Source: Clostridium sp. CAG:628
Lineage (GTDB): Bacteria > Bacillota_I > Bacilli_A > RF39 > UBA660
NCBI GenBank assembly: GCA_000438415.1
Contig: FR902240.1
Coordinates: 62,001-126,000 of the forward strand
Direction: 5' to 3'
DNA length: 64,000 nucleotides
The notes beneath the pieces are model-generated. The model did no database searches. It worked only from the letters and a program-made list of their open reading frames with translations, and had not been told where the DNA came from. The position numbers and the translations under genes are program-made. Shown in pieces: positions 16,195 to 25,431 of the stretch (position 1 is the stretch's first letter; the number at the start of each line of letters is the position of its first letter).

Positions 16195-18717
16195 ATGAAA
16201 ATGAGTGAAGTAGATATTAATATGTTAAGTCCAATGATGAAAGAATACTATAAAACTAAAAGTGAATACATGGATGTTTTATTATTCTATCGTCTAGGAG
16301 ACTTTTATGAAATGTTTTTTGAAGATGCAATAACTGCAAGTCATGAACTAGAACTAACATTAACTGGCAAAAATGCTGGTTTAAAAGAAAGAGTACCAAT
16401 GTGTGGAGTACCACATCATGCAGTAAACGTATACCTAGAAAAACTAATTGACAAAGGTTACAAAGTTGCAATATGTGAACAAGTAGAAGACCCAAAAACA
16501 GCAAAAGGAATAGTAAAAAGAGAAGTAGTAGAAATAGTAAGTAAAGGAACTCTTACAAATACTGAATCACTTGATGAAACAAACTATAACTTTATAGGTT
16601 TCATTACTGACTATAACTATGTATATGCATTATCATATTTAGACTTATTAAGTGGTAAAGTTTATTGTACTTTTATAAGTCATGACAAAGAAAAACTACT
16701 TAGTGAAATAGTTAGTTTAAGTATAAAAGAAATAGTAGTAAATTCTAACTTTGATAACGAATTAATTTTAAATCTAAAAAAATATAACATATTTGTAAGT
16801 TATTATGACAAAGACACATCTAACATAAATAGAAATAAAGTTAGTTGTTTAAACGATGCGAAATTAGAAAATAACACATTAAAACTAATTAGCTATATTA
16901 CATTTAACCAAAAGAAAGAAATAAAACATCTTATGGACCCAGTAATAGTAGACTCTAAAATGTATTTAAGTTTAGATAAAGAGTGTATAAGAAATTTAGA
17001 ATTAGTAGAAACAATAAGAAACAAAGATAAAATGTATAGTTTATTATGGTTTCTAGATAAAACAAAAACAAGTATGGGGTCTCGTTTATTAAGAAAATTT
17101 ATATTAAAACCTAGTGTACAACTTGATGAAATAAATCATCGTCATGATTTAATAGAATTATTTAATAAAGAATATCTAATTAGAAGTGAATTAAGAGATT
17201 ATTTTTATCAAATATATGACTTAGAAAGATTAGTAGGTAAAGTATCAATTAACAGCTTAAATGGAAGAGATTTATTACAACTTAAAAGTAGTTTAGGAGT
17301 ACTTCCTGATATAAACTTATGTTTAGAGTCCCTACATTTAGATAAACTAGAAACATTTACCGACCTATATAACTTGCTTGAAGAGTCTATAGACTTAGAT
17401 GCACCTATAACTATTAAAGAAGGAGGTATCATCAAAGAAGGTTATAATGCTGACTTAGATACTTTAAAAAACATTAGAAAAAATGGTAAAGATTATATAA
17501 GTAAATTTGAAAGTGAAGAAAGAGAAAGAACAGGTATTAAAAACTTAAAAGTTGGTTATAACAAAGTATTTGGTTATTATATAGAAGTTAGTAAAGGACA
17601 AGCAGATAATGTAAAAGAAGAATTTGGATATATTAGAAAACAAACAATAAGTAATAGCGAAAGATTTATAACACCCTCTTTAAAAGAAAAAGAAGATATG
17701 ATACTTAATGCCGAAGATAAAATAAAGGAATTAGAATATTCTATCTTTTTAGAGATAAAAGAAACAGTAAGTAAATATATTAGTAGTTTACAAAAGTTGA
17801 GTGATAGAATTGCATTTTTAGACTGCATGATAAGTTTAAGTGTAGTAAGTGATGAAAATCATTTTGTAAGACCAACAATTAGTACTAATCATGAATTAAG
17901 AGTACTAGAAGCAAAACATCCAGTAGTAATGAAAGTGATAAAAGATGACTATGTAAGTAATGACATAATTATGGATAATGATACATCTATTCTTATGATA
18001 ACTGGACCAAATATGAGTGGTAAAAGTACATATATGAGAACTCTTGCAATAATAGTAATATTAAATCAAATAGGTTGCTTTGTTCCAGCAAGTACTGCAG
18101 TTTTACCAATTTTTGATAAGATATTTACTAGAATTGGAGCATCTGACGACTTAGTAGGTGGAGAAAGTACATTCATGGTTGAAATGAAAGAAAGTGCAAG
18201 AGCCCTTAAAAATGCAACAATAAATAGTTTAATACTATTTGATGAATTGGGTCGTGGAACAAGTACATATGATGGAATGAGTTTAGCAGGTAGTATAATA
18301 ACTTACGTAAGTAAATACATAAAATGTAAAACAATGTTTAGTACTCACTATCATGAACTTACTAAAATGAGTGAGTATATGCCTGATATTAAAAATGTGC
18401 ATGTAAGTATTAACGAAACAGAAAGTGGAGTAGTATTTCTACATAAGGTTCTTGATGGAGCAGTCGATAGAAGTTATGGAATAAATGTCGCATTGCTTGC
18501 TGGTCTTCCTGAAGAAGTAATAGATGAAGCAAAAAAACTATTATCAACTTATGAAAGTACAAGTAAAACTGAAAAGAAACACATAAAACAATTTGAATTA
18601 GACTTAGAAACTCCTGTAAAAGACCCATTGAGAGAATTTTTAAGAAACATAAATCCACTTGAAGTAACACCAATGGAAGCCTTAAAACTCTTAGATGAAA
18701 TGAAGAAAATTAAATAG
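16195..18717 (+). CDS. mutS: DNA mismatch repair protein MutS
   Basis: Recognises mismatches and small loops in DNA. The 840-residue protein has the N-terminal mismatch-binding motif GDFYEMF near residue 37, the connector and clamp domains, the Walker A box TGPNMSGKST near 603, Walker B in FDELGRGTSTYDG, and STHYHEL. The length matches MutS1. No mutL follows; an RNase HIII gene is convergent instead. TATAAT at 16172-16177 suggests a promoter just upstream with a very short leader. Confidence 0.97.
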   Translation: MKMSEVDINMLSPMMKEYYKTKSEYMDVLLFYRLGDFYEMFFEDAITASHELELTLTGKNAGLKERVPMCGVPHHAVNVYLEKLIDKGYKVAICEQVEDPKTAKGIVKREVVEIVSKGTLTNTESLDETNYNFIGFITDYNYVYALSYLDLLSGKVYCTFISHDKEKLLSEIVSLSIKEIVVNSNFDNELILNLKKYNIFVSYYDKDTSNINRNKVSCLNDAKLENNTLKLISYITFNQKKEIKHLMDPVIVDSKMYLSLDKECIRNLELVETIRNKDKMYSLLWFLDKTKTSMGSRLLRKFILKPSVQLDEINHRHDLIELFNKEYLIRSELRDYFYQIYDLERLVGKVSINSLNGRDLLQLKSSLGVLPDINLCLESLHLDKLETFTDLYNLLEESIDLDAPITIKEGGIIKEGYNADLDTLKNIRKNGKDYISKFESEERERTGIKNLKVGYNKVFGYYIEVSKGQADNVKEEFGYIRKQTISNSERFITPSLKEKEDMILNAEDKIKELEYSIFLEIKETVSKYISSLQKLSDRIAFLDCMISLSVVSDENHFVRPTISTNHELRVLEAKHPVVMKVIKDDYVSNDIIMDNDTSILMITGPNMSGKSTYMRTLAIIVILNQIGCFVPASTAVLPIFDKIFTRIGASDDLVGGESTFMVEMKESARALKNATINSLILFDELGRGTSTYDGMSLAGSIITYVSKYIKCKTMFSTHYHELTKMSEYMPDIKNVHVSINETESGVVFLHKVLDGAVDRSYGINVALLAGLPEEVIDEAKKLLSTYESTSKTEKKHIKQFELDLETPVKDPLREFLRNINPLEVTPMEALKLLDEMKKIK

Positions 18718-18734
18718 TCTTCTATAGAACATAA

Positions 18735-18772
18735 AAAAACACTGATTAGGAAATAATCCTTTCAGTGTTTTT
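18735..18772. terminator. Bidirectional terminator between mutS and rnhC
   Basis: AAAAACACTGA pairs with TCAGTGTTTT around an inner AGGA/TCCT stem. It overlaps the end of rnhC. Confidence 0.85.
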
Positions 18773-19666
18773 AAAACTAATTTTAGCAATATTATTAAGT
18801 ATATCTTTACCTTTTTCTTTAACGATAAGTTTACCAACTTCATCTACCTTAACTCCAGCACCTTTAGGAATAGACATGTCTAGTTCCTTTTCTAGTTTTT
18901 CTTGTTCCTTTAAGAAAAGGTATCTACTTATAATACTTGCACATGCAACACTCAAGTTTTTATCTTCTGCTTTAGTAATAAAAGTAATACCAGTAACTTT
19001 ATTAGGTACCTCTTTTAAATAGTTATAATATACACCAGGCAAACAGAATTGGTCAACTATTATCTTTTGGTAATCATAACCTTTATTCTTCATTTTATAT
19101 AACATCTTATTGTGCATTATTGCTTTAACCTTATTCATGTTAATTCCTTTATTAACCCATTCATTATATTCTTTATTAGTAAGTATAATACTTTCATAAG
19201 GAATTTTTTTCATAATAATAGGTGCTGCACTAAGTATCTTTTTATCAGTAAGTTTTTTTGAGTCATGTACTCCTAAACTTTCTAAGAATTTAATATTAGA
19301 TTTATCCATATAACAAGCTGTTACAACTATTGGAAGAAAATAGTCTCCTGTTCCAACTTCATCACTACCAATACTAGAGTAGTAGTAATATGTTTTATCT
19401 ATACTATCTTCTTTCTTTTCTTCAGTACTTCTTGTGTCAACTTCTACATTATTAAAAAACTTTTCTTGATCTTTCCACATATTTGCGTCCACGTCAGCAC
19501 TAATTCCTTGAAACATAACTTTACCACTTTCATATAAAGTAACTACAGTATCCGCTTCCACTGCTTGAAATATAGCATAAGGTGGAGTTTTTTCCTTTCT
19601 TTTATCCATATAATATTCTATCATTTTCTCTTTAATATTATCACTTACTTTAAAAACTATTGTCAT
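18746..19666 (-). CDS. rnhC: Ribonuclease HIII
   Basis: Degrades RNA in RNA-DNA hybrids. The 306-residue protein has an N-terminal TBP-like substrate-binding domain and the catalytic GSDEVGTGDYF at 100-110, typical of the HIII/HII superfamily; HDSKKLTDKK and ASIISRYLFL support HIII. It starts behind GAGGTGA. Confidence 0.95.
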   Translation of the reverse strand: MTIVFKVSDNIKEKMIEYYMDKRKEKTPPYAIFQAVEADTVVTLYESGKVMFQGISADVDANMWKDQEKFFNNVEVDTRSTEEKKEDSIDKTYYYYSSIGSDEVGTGDYFLPIVVTACYMDKSNIKFLESLGVHDSKKLTDKKILSAAPIIMKKIPYESIILTNKEYNEWVNKGINMNKVKAIMHNKMLYKMKNKGYDYQKIIVDQFCLPGVYYNYLKEVPNKVTGITFITKAEDKNLSVACASIISRYLFLKEQEKLEKELDMSIPKGAGVKVDEVGKLIVKEKGKDILNNIAKISFKNTERIIS

Positions 19667-19773
19667 AAGTCACCTCTAGATAAAATTCTATCATAAAATT
19701 GTTTATTTTTCTATTCTTTTGTTATGAAAACCTAATGATTTACAAATATAAATAAGCATATTGAGTCATAAAA

Positions 19774-19905
19774 GTGTTTGAAAATATTGGTATTATATTA
19801 ATAATTATTTTCATTTTTCTCTTTTTCACATTCATATATTATAAAATTCATAATAAAATATATCAAATGATAAATGAACTCAACAAATTTGATTTCCAAA
19901 ACTAA
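19774..19905 (+). CDS. Possible 43-residue membrane peptide
   Basis: A GTG-started frame encodes a peptide with a strongly hydrophobic stretch (IGIILIIIFIFLFFTFIYY) and a polar tail ending in NKFDFQN. This is what a small single-pass protein looks like. No clear ribosome binding site precedes it, so it may not be translated. Confidence 0.3.
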   Translation: MFENIGIILIIIFIFLFFTFIYYKIHNKIYQMINELNKFDFQN

Positions 19906-19919
19906 GCAAAAAGATACAC

Positions 19920-19941
19920 TTTTGGAAAAATCTTTCCAAAA
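19920..19941 (+). terminator. Hairpin in the rnhC-cvpA gap
   Basis: TTTTGGAAA and TTTCCAAAA form a 9-bp stem with a 4-base loop. The downstream tract is only moderately T-rich. Confidence 0.4.
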
Positions 19942-19977
19942 CTTTACTTTGATTTTTTGTAAAAAATCATTATTGTA

Positions 19978-20006
19978 TTGAACAACGTATTTACTTGTGG
20001 TAAACT
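19978..20006 (+). promoter_or_regulatory. Probable promoter of cvpA-trxA
   Basis: TTGAAC at 19978-19983 and TAAACT at 20001-20006 with a 17-base spacer; a leader of about 70 bases follows. Confidence 0.55.
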
Positions 20007-20082
20007 ATGTATGAAAGTGCTAAACAAAAAAATATGAAAAAAATATTTGATTTAGTACATATTATAAAAAGGAGGAAAATTT

Positions 20083-20694
20083 ATGAATATTGTAGATGCT
20101 GTCTTAATAATAATTATTATGATAGGTGCATTAGATGGTGTAAAGAAAGGGGCTGTAAGAAGTTTAGTAGGACTTTTTGGTAGTATAGTTGTTATCTTCT
20201 TATCATGGATACTAAAAGGAAGTTTAGCAAATATTTTAATAGGTGCTTTACCACAACTTGGAGGAAATGCTGCTCTTAGTGTTGTAGTTTATCACATACT
20301 ATCATTTATTATTCTTTTAATAGTATTTAGTTTAATCTATCAATTAATACTTAAAGTCACAGACGTTATTGAAAGATTATTAGACGCTACTGTTATATTA
20401 GGTTTTGTTTCTCGTATAGTAGGTGGATTAGTCGGAGCTATAACAACATATATAGTTTTATTCTTTATACTATTTATAATTAGTGTATTTAATATTAAAT
20501 TTATAAATGAAAGTAAAGTAAATAACTTTATGCTAGAAAAAACACCAATTGTCGCACCAGTAGTAAAAGATACATGGGAAGGTATAAAAGAAGTATATAA
20601 ATCAAATAATACCGAAGAAGCACTAAGAATACTTTTTGAAAAGAATTTAATAAATGAAAAGAATATGAATAAAATATTAAAGAAAGGTGAATAA
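20083..20694 (+). CDS. CvpA family membrane protein
   Basis: A 203-residue protein with four predicted transmembrane helices in the first 140 residues and a polar C-terminal tail. The opening NIVDAVLIIIIMIGALDGVKKG fits the CvpA/colicin V production family; its cellular role is poorly defined. It starts behind AAGGAGG and ends two bases before trxA, so the two form an operon. Confidence 0.85.
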   Translation: MNIVDAVLIIIIMIGALDGVKKGAVRSLVGLFGSIVVIFLSWILKGSLANILIGALPQLGGNAALSVVVYHILSFIILLIVFSLIYQLILKVTDVIERLLDATVILGFVSRIVGGLVGAITTYIVLFFILFIISVFNIKFINESKVNNFMLEKTPIVAPVVKDTWEGIKEVYKSNNTEEALRILFEKNLINEKNMNKILKKGE

Positions 20695-20696
20695 AA

Positions 20697-20996
20697 ATGA
20701 TATATTATAAAGGAGAAGATTTTGATAATTTAATTAGTAAAGGAAACTATTTAGTTGACTTCTATGCTGACTGGTGTGGACCATGCAAAATGCTTGGAAG
20801 TGTTTTAGAAACTATTAGTGACATTGAAATAATTAAAGTAAACGTTGATGAATATCCAGTACTTGCAAGTAGATTTAAAATAATGAGTATTCCTCATTTA
20901 AAGTTCTTTAATGATGGAAAAGAAATTGACCATATAGTAGGTTTTGTTGATAAAGAAACAATAGAAGAAAAAGTTATGGAATTAAATAATTTATAG
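20697..20996 (+). CDS. trxA: Thioredoxin
   Basis: A 99-residue cytoplasmic disulfide reductase. The active site WCGPCK is at residues 26-31 and the cis-proline is in SIPHLKFF. Length and fold pattern are those of classical thioredoxin. It is cotranscribed with cvpA. Confidence 0.93.
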   Translation: MIYYKGEDFDNLISKGNYLVDFYADWCGPCKMLGSVLETISDIEIIKVNVDEYPVLASRFKIMSIPHLKFFNDGKEIDHIVGFVDKETIEEKVMELNNL

Positions 20997-21086
20997 TTAT
21001 TATATGTTAGAAATTAAAAAATACTAAAAGATGTATTTCTAAAATGTATTTATTAATAGTAATAATGAATTAGTATTAATAAAAAA

Positions 21087-21115
21087 TTGACAAAATGTAC
21101 AAAATAAGGTATAAT
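21087..21115 (+). promoter_or_regulatory. Sigma-A promoter
   Basis: TTGACA at 21087-21092 and TATAAT at 21110-21115 with a 17-base spacer. Confidence 0.85.
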
Positions 21116-21142
21116 ACACCTCATTAAATGGGGTGCTTTTTA

Positions 21143-21655
21143 ATGAAAGAATATTTAAATGTTAATAAAAGTAAATTTGGGGAAAATATGATAAAACATT
21201 ATGAAATGAAAAATGTTTTACAAATGTTTGATGCATATAATAAGAATGATTTAAAAATTAAAACAATTATATTGACTGATGATGCAATATTAGAAATGAA
21301 TAACTTGATTAAAGAAGAAAAAGAAATAATATTAGATAAAAGTGTTTTTAAAATAGATAAAGTTATTAGAAAAAATATAAACCCATTAACTAGTAATTAT
21401 ATAATAATGTTAAAATTAGTAAACTTAGATATTGTAACTACTAAAGATATCAGTTCTTATTTTATTATAAAAGAAGTAGATATTTATCTAAAAGAATTTA
21501 CTAAAAAAAATATTAATATTACTTTAAAAATTGTAAGAGATTTATTAAAGAGTAATTTAAATGAAATTAAAAGAGTATTTGATATTACTAAAGTAAAAGA
21601 TTATGATATTACAAGTGTTAATGAGTATACTTATAAATTAACAAAGATTAAATAA
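21143..21655 (+). CDS. Hypothetical protein
   Basis: A 170-residue soluble protein rich in Lys, Ile and Asp, without recognised motifs. ATG 21143 is preferred because GGGGTG lies 7 bases upstream; an upstream in-frame ATG at 21128 would sit almost at the transcription start. It has a consensus promoter. An inverted repeat (CACCTCAT/ATGGGGTG, 21117-21135) spans the transcription start region. queA follows 28 bases later. Function unknown. Confidence 0.6.
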   Translation: MKEYLNVNKSKFGENMIKHYEMKNVLQMFDAYNKNDLKIKTIILTDDAILEMNNLIKEEKEIILDKSVFKIDKVIRKNINPLTSNYIIMLKLVNLDIVTTKDISSYFIIKEVDIYLKEFTKKNINITLKIVRDLLKSNLNEIKRVFDITKVKDYDITSVNEYTYKLTKIK

Positions 21656-21683
21656 TGTGGTATAATTTTATGGGAGAAGAAAT

Positions 21684-22742
21684 ATGAAAGAAGATATATA
21701 TGATATTAATTATTATGATTATGACTTACCAGAAGAGTTAATCGCTCAGACACCACTTAAAGATAGAAGTAGTTCTAAGTTACTAGTGCTTGATAAAAAT
21801 ACTGGTGAAATAAAAGAAGAAGTATTTAAAAATATTGTTAATTATTTAAAACCTGGGGATGTTTTAGTTTTAAATGATACTAAAGTTATACCAGCAAGAC
21901 TTATTGGAGTAAAAGAAAATACAGGTGCAGTTATAGAACTTTTACTTTTAAAGAATATTCTAGAAGATGAGTGGGAAGTTTTATCTCGTCCTCAAAAGAG
22001 GTTACATGTAGGTGACATAGTTTCTTTCGGAGAAGGAAAGTTAAAAGCAGTTGTTACTGAAAAACTAAGTGACGGGATTACTCATGTTAAGTTAGAATAT
22101 AATGGAATATTATATGAAATACTTGACACACTTGGAACAATGCCACTTCCACCATACATTCATGAAAAGTTGACTGATCAAAATAGATACCAAACAGTGT
22201 ATGCAAAAAACATAGGTAGTGCTGCTGCGCCTACTGCAGGACTTCATTTCACAAAAGAGTTACTTGAAAAAATTAAAAGTATTGGAGTAGATATAGAATA
22301 CGTTACACTTCATGTTGGGCTTGGAACATTTAGACCAGTTACTGAAAGTAATGTACTTAACCATGAAATGCATAGTGAGTTTTATATGATAAGTAAAAGT
22401 GTTGCTGATAAACTAAACCTTGCTAAGAAAGAAAAAAGACGCATTATTGCAGTGGGTACAACTAGTACAAGAACACTTGAAAGCAATATTACTAAATATG
22501 GTGAGTTTAAAGAGTGTGCTGAAAACACTAGTATATTCATATATCCAGGTTACGAATTTAAGGGAATAGATGCACTTATAACAAATTTCCATTTACCAAA
22601 AAGTACTTTAGTAATGTTAGTAAGTGCTTTAGCTGGAAGAGACAACATAATAAACGCTTACAAGTATGCAGTAGATAATAAATATAGATTTTTCTCATTT
22701 GGAGATGCTATGTTTATAACAAATGATATTAATTCTAAATAA
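21684..22742 (+). CDS. queA: S-adenosylmethionine:tRNA ribosyltransferase-isomerase QueA
   Basis: Transfers and isomerises the ribosyl moiety of SAM onto preQ1-modified tRNA, giving epoxyqueuosine. The 352-residue protein shows the family blocks [47 protein letters not shown] and [10 protein letters not shown]. tgt, which normally follows directly, is displaced by about 1.1 kb carrying a RhuM-Fic gene; queH is at 42.5 kb. Confidence 0.97.
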   Translation: MKEDIYDINYYDYDLPEELIAQTPLKDRSSSKLLVLDKNTGEIKEEVFKNIVNYLKPGDVLVLNDTKVIPARLIGVKENTGAVIELLLLKNILEDEWEVLSRPQKRLHVGDIVSFGEGKLKAVVTEKLSDGITHVKLEYNGILYEILDTLGTMPLPPYIHEKLTDQNRYQTVYAKNIGSAAAPTAGLHFTKELLEKIKSIGVDIEYVTLHVGLGTFRPVTESNVLNHEMHSEFYMISKSVADKLNLAKKEKRRIIAVGTTSTRTLESNITKYGEFKECAENTSIFIYPGYEFKGIDALITNFHLPKSTLVMLVSALAGRDNIINAYKYAVDNKYRFFSFGDAMFITNDINSK

Positions 22743-22782
22743 TTCAGTAGTTGCAAAATTTGCAACTACTGAATTTATTTTT
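22741..22782 (+). terminator. Terminator after queA containing a 35-base perfect palindrome
   Basis: Positions 22741-22775 are perfectly self-complementary around A22758, with arms of 17 bases, and a T-rich tract follows. The palindrome overlaps the queA stop codon. Its core GTTGCAAAATTTGCAAC (22750-22766) recurs exactly inside the next gene at 23083-23099. Confidence 0.8.
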
Positions 22783-22908
22783 TAAAAACGAAACAAATAA
22801 TTGATAAACAAAACTATCTATGCTAAAATGTAAACATACACATAATAAATAAACACTTTTGTGTAAAAGTTTAAAATTATAATAATTTTATGATAGGAGG
22901 TTTTGCAA

Positions 22909-23856
22909 ATGAAAAATGAAATTATATTATTTGAAAATCAGGATGTCAAACTAGAAGTAAATATGAAAGATGAGACTGTGTGGTTGTCACTAGATCAAAT
23001 GGCTAAATTATTTGATAGAGATAAATCGGTTATATCTAGGCACATCAAAAATGCTTTGGAAGAAGAAGCAGATAATTCAACTGTTGCAAAATTTGCAACA
23101 GTTCAAAATGAAGGAAATAGAAGCGTAACACGTAATGTCGAATATTATAACTTAGATGTTATAATCAGTGTTGGATATCGTGTTAAAAGTCAAAATGGTA
23201 TTATATTTAGAAAATGGGCTAATAAAGTATTAAAAGAATATTTATTAAAAGGTTATTCCATTAATCAAAAAAGACTAGAATATCTTGAAAAAACAATTAA
23301 ATTAATTGATATTGCAGGCAGAATTGAAGAAAATATTAGTGGTAATGATGCTAAAGAAATTATAAAAGTAATAAACACATATGCCAATGCACTTACTTTA
23401 CTAGACGATTATGACCATAGAACTGTTGTTAAACCAAATGGAATTAAAGACAATAAACAAATTACTTACAAAGAATGCATGGAAATTATTAGTAAATTAA
23501 AATTTAATAGTGAAAGTGATATTTTCGCACTTGAAAGAAACCACGGTTTAAAATCTATAATAAATAATATATACTTGTCATTTGATGGCAAAGATGTTTA
23601 CACAACCATAGAAGAAAAAGCAGCAAATTTCTTATATTTAATAATTAAAAATCATACTTTTATAGATGGAAACAAAAGGATAGCCGCAACTTTATTTATA
23701 TACTTTCTTAAATATTATGATATATTAATACGTGATGGCAAACAAGTAATAGATAATAATACTTTAGTTGCTATGACTTTGTTAATAGCGCAGTCTAATC
23801 CAAAAGAAAAAGAAATACTTGTAGATTTAGTAATGAATTTTTTAAAAGAAAACTAG
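22909..23856 (+). CDS. RhuM-Fic fusion protein
   Basis: The 315-residue protein begins with a RhuM domain (about 1-110): VWLSLDQMAKLFDRDKS, then STVAKFATVQ and YNLDVIISVGYRVKS. The C-terminal half carries a Fic/Doc domain with HTFIDGNKRIA near 249-259, matching the HxFxDGNxR catalytic loop that transfers AMP or other phosphate-containing groups to target proteins. ATG 22909 is set by AGGAGG 8 bases upstream. It is inserted between queA and tgt, normally adjacent, which suggests gain by transfer. No separate antitoxin gene is seen. Confidence 0.88.
   Translation: MKNEIILFENQDVKLEVNMKDETVWLSLDQMAKLFDRDKSVISRHIKNALEEEADNSTVAKFATVQNEGNRSVTRNVEYYNLDVIISVGYRVKSQNGIIFRKWANKVLKEYLLKGYSINQKRLEYLEKTIKLIDIAGRIEENISGNDAKEIIKVINTYANALTLLDDYDHRTVVKPNGIKDNKQITYKECMEIISKLKFNSESDIFALERNHGLKSIINNIYLSFDGKDVYTTIEEKAANFLYLIIKNHTFIDGNKRIAATLFIYFLKYYDILIRDGKQVIDNNTLVAMTLLIAQSNPKEKEILVDLVMNFLKEN
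23079..23103. repeat. 25-base perfect in-frame palindrome in the RhuM-Fic gene
   Basis: Self-complementary around A23091, encoding the conserved RhuM stretch STVAKFATVQ. Its 17-base core is identical to the core of the queA terminator palindrome about 330 bases upstream. Confidence 0.9.
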
Positions 23857-23889
23857 TATGTTCAAATCTAATAAAGAACATACTTTTTA
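23855..23889 (+). terminator. Terminator after the RhuM-Fic gene
   Basis: AGTATGTTC and GAACATACT form a 9-bp stem followed by a T-run. Confidence 0.8.
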
Positions 23890-23896
23890 ATTGTAA

Positions 23897-25063
<1,167 letters not shown>

Positions 25064-25071
25064 GTGAATAT

Positions 25072-25368
25072 ATGAGTAAGAATAAATGTGGGTTAATACT
25101 TACTATAACAGGTATATTAGTAATAATAATTACATCAGTTACTATAAGTATAAAAGAATATAATAAAAATAAAAAAGAAGACATAATAAAATCAAATTTA
25201 CTAAGTTACTCTAAAAAATGTGTTTTAGATAAAAAATGCAGTGATACAGTAACAGTAAAAGAACTAATAGAAAAAGATTACATTAATGAAGAAACAATTA
25301 ATTTACTAAGTGATTATAGTACTAATAGTTATGTAATATATAGTTTAAGAGAAGTGTATTTAAAGTAA
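25072..25368 (+). CDS. Small membrane-anchored protein, pilin-like layout
   Basis: A 98-residue protein with a single N-terminal hydrophobic helix (about 7-25) and a short outer domain containing two Cys (KKCVLDKKCSD) and the segment VTVKELIEKDYI. The layout resembles small pseudopilin-like proteins, but no prepilin cleavage motif is convincing. It follows tgt by 8 bases. Confidence 0.5.
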   Translation: MSKNKCGLILTITGILVIIITSVTISIKEYNKNKKEDIIKSNLLSYSKKCVLDKKCSDTVTVKELIEKDYINEETINLLSDYSTNSYVIYSLREVYLK

Positions 25369-25381
25369 TACACCTTTTTTC
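25354..25381 (+). terminator. Terminator of the tgt transcript
   Basis: GTGTATT and AATACAC form a 7-bp stem followed by C and six T. The stop codon is in the loop. Confidence 0.8.
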
Positions 25382-25431
25382 TTGACTAAAAAAATATTAT
25401 ATTCTATAATAAACAACATTCAGGAGGTTTT

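Larger units (their letters stand above)
19667..20082. other. Long gap between rnhC and cvpA
   Basis: About 416 bases without an assigned gene. It holds a possible 43-codon membrane ORF (19774-19905), a 9-bp perfect hairpin with arms TTTTGGAAA and TTTCCAAAA at 19920-19941, a second inverted repeat around 19951-19970 (GATTTTTT against AAAAAATC), and a promoter at 19978-20006. TTTCCAAAACT occurs twice, near 19894 and 19933. Confidence 0.5.

Noticed and set aside
21117..21135. Hairpin CACCTCAT/ATGGGGTG as a ribosome-site sequestering RNA element
   Set aside because: The predicted transcription start lies within the left arm, so the full hairpin would not be transcribed. It could still be a DNA operator, but there is no support.
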